From Burkholderiaceae bacterium (lineage in GTDB: Bacteria; Pseudomonadota; Gammaproteobacteria; Burkholderiales; Burkholderiaceae): a stretch of 64,000 nucleotides of DNA. The DNA lies in assembly GCA_947448415.1 (NCBI GenBank), contig CANFMT010000001.1:62001-126000 (forward strand), read 5' to 3'. The position numbers were made by a program, and so were the translations under genes. The notes under the pieces were generated by a model, which saw only the letters and a list, made by a program, of their open reading frames with translations, did not search any database and had not been told where the DNA came from. Positions 59,656-64,000 of the stretch are shown piece after piece (within the stretch, counting starts at the first letter, position 1; each line of letters begins with the position of its first letter).

Positions 59656-61742
59656 GATTCTTTTTTCACCATATCTACTACGCGACAATCACTACACATT
59701 TTGAGGCGCTCCATTGCTGCACCAGCAAAAGCGCCATGAGCGCCAAGCTTATTGAGCATGAGATCAACCATCTTCATGGTTCCGAAGGGTTTGCCACAGC
59801 TAATGCAATGGAAGGCTTGGGTTTCATTCAAAGTAGTCTTTTGCTTGCGCTGCTCAACTGTTTGCAAACGAGGTGCAAGTACTAAAGCCTTTTCAGGACA
59901 AGTTTGCACACAAATACCGCACTGAACGCACTGCTTTTCAATAAAGGAAAGGATGGGCTCATCAGGATTATCTAAAAGAGCACCCTCCGGACATCCACTG
60001 ACACAAGACATACAGAGAGTGCAAGCATCTTTGTTAATAGTCAGGCCGCCTAACAAAGAAGAATTGGGAAGCGCAACACCCGCTTCAGGCAATGGAGTCT
60101 TTGCTTGTTTTTGTAAGTGCTCTAAAGCTGCTTCCAACGTTTCGCGCTTCTGATTCGATAAACCAATACTTGCAGGAGAGCAAATTGGACTTAGCGCACC
60201 ACGCTGACGTAAGGCGCCCATAGCCTTAGACACAGTCATCAAATCATCAATAGAGCTTGCTTGTATTAAATGAATCCGCTCATCAAAGCCGTATGCCTTG
60301 AGAATGCTATTGGCTAAATCGGCCTGCTCTTCCAGCGCTGAACGATATGCAGGATCTTCGTCACCACTTAAAAGTAATGTGACCTCAGCAAAACCATACG
60401 TCAGGGCACCAAGCCACAAATCCAATCCAGTGGAAGCGATATGCTCAATACCGTAAGGAATGACAAAGGAAGGAAGACCTTCAAACTGCTTTGGCATGAT
60501 GTGCGCAGATCTACCCAAGCGGTCAATCATTTGCGTACCAGCTTTAAGTGTGTGTAAAAGCAAACTGGGAGCCATTGCTAGATTAATCTTCTTGGCTTCG
60601 GCAGTAAATACACTTGCAACCGTTTTCAATTCCTTGCCTTGATGGGCAACGCTTGGATAGTTGTAGCGCATTGCGCCCGAAGGACAAACCGTAGCGCAAG
60701 CTCCGCATCCCATACAAAGATTGGGATTTACTTCGACGGTACCTTGACCATTCTTGAATATTGAACCAATTGCGCCTGTAGAGCAGACATCAATACAAGC
60801 ATTGCAACCGACTTTGCCATTACGACCATGAGCGCAAACTTTTTCGTTGTAAGAAAAATATTTAGGCTTCTCAAACTCACCCACCATTTCGAGCAATTGA
60901 TTGATTGCAAGTGCTTGCTCGAGAGGATCCGTACCAGGAGCAAAGTAGCCCTGCGGGGTTTGACTCATGCGCATTTTGGGATCTGTTCGTAAATCCAAAA
61001 CCAGATCAAAATCAGAACTACGCTCCAGCTCTTTTCGATCAAAGGAGATTGCCCCAATGGTTGCACATGCAGTAACGCACTCTCGATGAGATTTGCATTT
61101 TGTTAGATCAATCTGAAAAGAGAGATCAATTGCATTCTCTGGGCAAACCTCAACACAGGCACCACAACGTGTGCACATCTCAGGATCAATCGGATTTTGC
61201 AAATCCCAATTTGCAGTGAAATTTCCGAGGTATCCATCAAGCTTTGTGACGGCTCCGGTAAAGATAGGGTAACTTCTACTTAAAGGTAGGTCGCCTGGCT
61301 CTGTGCATAAAACGGAGACATCTAAAGAAGCACTCAGTTTTTCCGCCCAAGGAATCGCTTGTGATCCAGCGCCAACAATTAGCAATCTTCCCTGGCTTTC
61401 ATAATTGACCACAGGAACAGGCTCTGCTTGTGGCATGTCTGCCAAAGCCAACAATGCGGCAATTTTAGGTCCAGATGTTTTAGCCTCTTGAGTCCAGCCA
61501 GCTACCTCACGAATATTGACAAAACGCAGCGGGGCAACTAAAGGCTTCCCTGCTTGATCAGCCAGCTCACTGAAAAGTGCACCCTCTTGAGTACATGCCA
61601 CCACCAATGAATCGGAGCCATCTAAAGCCTTCAGAAAAGATCCGACTTCTTGTCTGCATAAAGATTGATGAATCGGAACCCCTATAGTTTTTTCATCCAA
61701 AGGCATGGTGCCATTGCAGTTACAGACTAATTTTTGACTCAT
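59652..61742 (-). CDS. Multi-cluster 4Fe-4S (poly-ferredoxin) protein of the formate dehydrogenase cluster
   Basis: 696-residue cytoplasmic protein with at least six iron-sulfur cysteine groups: C-T-R-C-G-A-C-V-E-V-C, C-K-S-H-R-E-C-V-T-A-C, C-N-A-C-I-D-V-C, C-M-G-C-G-A-C-A-T-V-C, C-T-L-C-M-S-C-V-S-G-C and C-V-Q-C-G-I-C-V-Q-T-C. It ends with a C-I-S-C ... C-S-D-C zinc-finger-like region. N-terminal C-N-C-N-G and an unassigned 300-residue domain complete it. It probably relays electrons or donates Fe-S clusters in enzyme maturation. Overlaps the TorD gene. Confidence 0.85.
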   Translation of the reverse strand: MSQKLVCNCNGTMPLDEKTIGVPIHQSLCRQEVGSFLKALDGSDSLVVACTQEGALFSELADQAGKPLVAPLRFVNIREVAGWTQEAKTSGPKIAALLALADMPQAEPVPVVNYESQGRLLIVGAGSQAIPWAEKLSASLDVSVLCTEPGDLPLSRSYPIFTGAVTKLDGYLGNFTANWDLQNPIDPEMCTRCGACVEVCPENAIDLSFQIDLTKCKSHRECVTACATIGAISFDRKELERSSDFDLVLDLRTDPKMRMSQTPQGYFAPGTDPLEQALAINQLLEMVGEFEKPKYFSYNEKVCAHGRNGKVGCNACIDVCSTGAIGSIFKNGQGTVEVNPNLCMGCGACATVCPSGAMRYNYPSVAHQGKELKTVASVFTAEAKKINLAMAPSLLLHTLKAGTQMIDRLGRSAHIMPKQFEGLPSFVIPYGIEHIASTGLDLWLGALTYGFAEVTLLLSGDEDPAYRSALEEQADLANSILKAYGFDERIHLIQASSIDDLMTVSKAMGALRQRGALSPICSPASIGLSNQKRETLEAALEHLQKQAKTPLPEAGVALPNSSLLGGLTINKDACTLCMSCVSGCPEGALLDNPDEPILSFIEKQCVQCGICVQTCPEKALVLAPRLQTVEQRKQKTTLNETQAFHCISCGKPFGTMKMVDLMLNKLGAHGAFAGAAMERLKMCSDCRVVDMVKKES

Positions 61743-61753
61743 GCGCTATCTTC

Positions 61754-62353
61754 TTAAGTGTTTTTCTGTTTGGGCTGAATTGATGACTCATTAAACTCAT
61801 CATTCGGCACTTCATCCAATGGAGTGGGTATTGAAGTTGAATCAATGTGCTGAGAGGATGTTAAATCACTTTGCTCTTGAGTCTGTAACGTGCCATCTTC
61901 TGACTGGGGTTTGAGTGCTTGACTTTCACTCTTCTGAGAAACCGGTGGCGTCTCTTCGTTCGACTTACGGAATAGATTGAGCATATCGCTCTGCACCATT
62001 CTCTCCAGCATTCCGGGCGGAAGTGGATCTGGTTTGCTGTAGTCATCAATATAGATATCCAAGCCATCCATGATGTTGAAATGAGGATCGGTAAACATTT
62101 TCTTTAAAGCGGCCTGCTGAACGGCCGGATCTACATCTGGCCTCATAAAAGCAGAAAAATCAGGATCAAACCGATCAATCTTAGCAACATCATCCAATGT
62201 TGCGGGCGGCGGAACCTCTTCTGAATTGCTCTCAAGAGCAGTGGCTGGCGTAGGCTGCTGAGGAACTTCTAATTTTTTCTCGGGCGGGTCAATCTCGTTG
62301 ACCTCTTTGCCGGCTTTGCGCCTAGACCAACGACTTAGAAATCCATCTGCCAT
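61754..62353 (-). CDS. DUF3306 family protein
   Basis: 199-residue protein of the family found only beside formate dehydrogenase genes. Features: an N-terminal F-L-S-R-W-S-R-R-K, a disordered Pro/Glu stretch and the conserved F-D-P-D-F-S-A-F-M-R-P-D-V and L-K-K-M-F-T-D-P-H-F-N-I-M-D-G-L core. The tail is Ser/Gln-rich. ATG 62353 is chosen because GGAGGGG precedes it and it overlaps the DUF3305 stop (TGATG). Confidence 0.85.
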   Translation of the reverse strand: MADGFLSRWSRRKAGKEVNEIDPPEKKLEVPQQPTPATALESNSEEVPPPATLDDVAKIDRFDPDFSAFMRPDVDPAVQQAALKKMFTDPHFNIMDGLDIYIDDYSKPDPLPPGMLERMVQSDMLNLFRKSNEETPPVSQKSESQALKPQSEDGTLQTQEQSDLTSSQHIDSTSIPTPLDEVPNDEFNESSIQPKQKNT

Positions 62354-62886
62354 CACCCCTCCGCCGGGCGGTCAGCACCCTTGAATGACGCAGGCTTATG
62401 GCGTTTTTTTGGCTCTGGTCGATAGTTATCGTTGACATATTCTTGCAGCCACGACGCATGTTGCTCACTCATTGGGATCGTATCTACCGACTCGCCACCA
62501 TCAAGCAAGCGCGCTGCTTCGTTATAACTAACGCAAATCCGATGCGGTATCGCAAAGGATGATTCAGTTTTTGCCAAAGCAATTGATTGCTCATCGATAT
62601 AGCGCTCCACATCCTCCTCTAAGCGCCACATCACAAACCAACTAGGTTGGGTTGCAGAAACATTTAAGTAGTAGCCCTCAGCTTCATCAGGAAACAGATC
62701 AAGTTCGAACCCTGTAAATAACCAAGATTCGCCTTCGGCATCGCGCCCAAGAAACTGACCAGAAATAGAACTGCTTTGATGACTATTAAATTGCCCAAAA
62801 TCTGGCAACACCTCCTGAGGTACCCAGCGGTATGAAACCCATGGGTTATCCATATTTTGTTTACGCATTAGTACAGCAAAGCGCAT
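62353..62886 (-). CDS. DUF3305 family protein
   Basis: 177-residue soluble protein with W-V-S-Y-R-W-V-P-Q-E-V near the N terminus, L-D-L-F-P-D-E-A-E-G-Y-Y-L-N and an E-D-V-E-R-Y-I segment, all typical of DUF3305. It is always found with DUF3306 next to formate dehydrogenase. The molecular role is unknown, though maturation or stabilisation is presumed. It overlaps the DUF3306 gene by one base and lies 14 bases after mrp. Confidence 0.85.
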   Translation of the reverse strand: MRFAVLMRKQNMDNPWVSYRWVPQEVLPDFGQFNSHQSSSISGQFLGRDAEGESWLFTGFELDLFPDEAEGYYLNVSATQPSWFVMWRLEEDVERYIDEQSIALAKTESSFAIPHRICVSYNEAARLLDGGESVDTIPMSEQHASWLQEYVNDNYRPEPKKRHKPASFKGADRPAEG

Positions 62887-62900
62887 AAATAGTCAGATCC

Positions 62901-63989
62901 TTAGGTATTTTGAACAACAATACTTGGAAATTTACTGCTCATATCTTTAGATAGAGTAGCAACTCGGATGGCTACTTGTCTAGCGATACCTTTATAGATA
63001 GCGCTGATTGCCCCATCAGGATCAGCTACTACAGTCGGCCGCCCAGCGTCTGCCTGCTCGCGAATAGAAAGATTTAAAGGCAAGGATCCCAAGAAATCGA
63101 CGCCATATTCTTTACACATCCTCTCGCCGCCACCACTACCAAATACATGCTCTTCATGACCGCACTGAGTGCAGACATAAGTACTCATATTTTCAATGAT
63201 GCCAATGATAGGAACCCCCACCTTCTCAAACATCTTCAGACCTTTTTTAGCGTCTAACAAAGCGATGTCTTGGGGTGTGGTCACGATGACCGATCCGGTA
63301 ACCGGCACTTTTTGCGCCAGCGTCAACTGAATGTCGCCTGTACCAGGTGGCATATCGACAATTAGATAATCCAGGTCGCGCCAACGGGTTTGTCGCAGCA
63401 ATTGCTCGAGCGCAGAAGTCACCATCGGACCACGCCACACCATAGGCGCATCATCATCAATCAAAAACCCGATCGAGCTTGCTTGCAAACCGTGGCCCTC
63501 CATAGGCTCAATGGTATTTTCTTCAATGGAGTCAGGTCTACCAGTAATGCCCAACATCATTGGTTGGCTTGGGCCATAGATATCGGCATCTAAAATACCA
63601 ACTTGCGCCCCTTCAGCCGAAAGTGCCAATGCTAAGTTAACAGCAGTTGTCGATTTTCCGACTCCTCCCTTGCCGCTGGCCACAGCAATAATATTTTTTA
63701 CGCCTGGCAATAATTTGACGCCACGCTGCACTGCATGCGCAACAATCTGACTACTGACATTGACGCTCACATTTTTTACACCTGGTAATTCACGCAAAGC
63801 ATTGATCACGGATTTACGAATCGAATCAAACTGACTTTTTGCAGGATAACCAAGAACGATATCCAAAGAAATTTCACCATCTTCTACACGGAGATTTTTA
63901 AGATTCTTGGCAGTAACAAAATCAATCTGAGTATTTGGATCTACCAAATTCTTTAATGCTATTTGTACTGACTCAACGGTAACCGACAC
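62901..63989 (-). CDS. mrp: Mrp/ApbC iron-sulfur cluster carrier protein
   Basis: 362-residue protein. The N-terminal DUF59 domain (residues 1-90) is followed by a P-loop NTPase with G-K-G-G-V-G-K-S-T near 110 and D-A-D-I-Y-G-P-S. The C-T-Q-C in T-Y-V-C-T-Q-C-G-H near 270 binds a bridging [4Fe-4S] cluster. It delivers Fe-S clusters to apo-proteins, fitting the cluster-rich formate dehydrogenase. GTG 63989 with AGGAG six bases upstream is the start. First gene of the maturation operon. Confidence 0.93.
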   Translation of the reverse strand: MSVTVESVQIALKNLVDPNTQIDFVTAKNLKNLRVEDGEISLDIVLGYPAKSQFDSIRKSVINALRELPGVKNVSVNVSSQIVAHAVQRGVKLLPGVKNIIAVASGKGGVGKSTTAVNLALALSAEGAQVGILDADIYGPSQPMMLGITGRPDSIEENTIEPMEGHGLQASSIGFLIDDDAPMVWRGPMVTSALEQLLRQTRWRDLDYLIVDMPPGTGDIQLTLAQKVPVTGSVIVTTPQDIALLDAKKGLKMFEKVGVPIIGIIENMSTYVCTQCGHEEHVFGSGGGERMCKEYGVDFLGSLPLNLSIREQADAGRPTVVADPDGAISAIYKGIARQVAIRVATLSKDMSSKFPSIVVQNT

Positions 63990-64000
63990 TGCTTTCTCCT

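Noticed and set aside
62690-62720. tRNA-like GTTCGAACC stretch
   Set aside because: It lies inside the DUF3305 gene and no acceptor stem or anticodon arm can be formed around it.

Overview
The window reads as chromosome of a low-GC betaproteobacterium of the Burkholderiaceae, most likely a Polynucleobacter-type freshwater bacterium. This is inferred from the moderate AT bias, very tight gene packing, four orphan Bug-type (TctC) solute receptors, a betaproteobacterial formate dehydrogenase cluster and several small Ala/Pro/Lys-rich exported proteins. I see no rRNA, tRNA, insertion sequence, prophage, CRISPR array or replication origin.

Layout. 0-6 kb: enoyl-CoA hydratase, a lipoprotein hydrolase, two fumarylacetoacetate-hydrolase-family (FAH) enzymes, a SemiSWEET transporter, a cytochrome c, and an operon of a Bug receptor with an exported class II aldolase. 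6-8.5 kb: feoAB behind a promoter overlapped by a Fur box. 8.6-11.4 kb: an oxyanion locus with modA, a ModE-like/PBP regulator and divergent tupA. 11.4-25 kb: mostly single genes and short operons (GNAT, thioesterase, thiol dioxygenase, rhlE, Tat-exported transglutaminase plus TlpA-like thioredoxin, selD, 3-hydroxyisobutyrate dehydrogenase, Hc1-like protein, four-domain rhodanese, truncated haemoglobin, Bug receptors). 25-38 kb: TerC, BaiN-like flavoprotein, a channel-like protein, LOG protein, beta-CASP hydrolase, NnrD, two EamA exporters, class V aminotransferase, FAH-Bug operon. 38-47 kb: lldD-like operon including a membrane protein that seems to start at ATT; OxyR with an Old Yellow Enzyme; divergent rubredoxin and rubredoxin reductase; PuuD-like protein; 3-hydroxybutyrate dehydrogenase. 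47-52 kb: acyl-CoA dehydrogenase/CoA-transferase pair and an overlapping BFD-like/nuclease/cardiolipin synthase operon. 51.9-64 kb: tupBC, then the complete membrane-bound formate dehydrogenase with its maturation genes and Mrp.

How the parts fit. The most coherent system is formate oxidation: a Tat-exported, cysteine-ligated Mo/W formate dehydrogenase, its iron-sulfur and cytochrome b subunits, a TorD-type chaperone, a poly-ferredoxin, DUF3305/DUF3306 proteins and the Fe-S carrier Mrp. The tungstate-type permease and ATPase that could feed its cofactor sit tail-to-tail with it. The matching binding protein TupA, a ModA and their likely regulator are about 41 kb away. A second module is oxidative stress: OxyR, OYE, rubredoxin and its reductase, with an OxyR-like half-site between the divergent genes.

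Start codons were adjusted where ribosome-binding sites, signal peptides or family length argued for it. Two genes shorter than 60 codons (rubredoxin and a 58-residue membrane protein) and one 5'-extended gene were found by direct reading.
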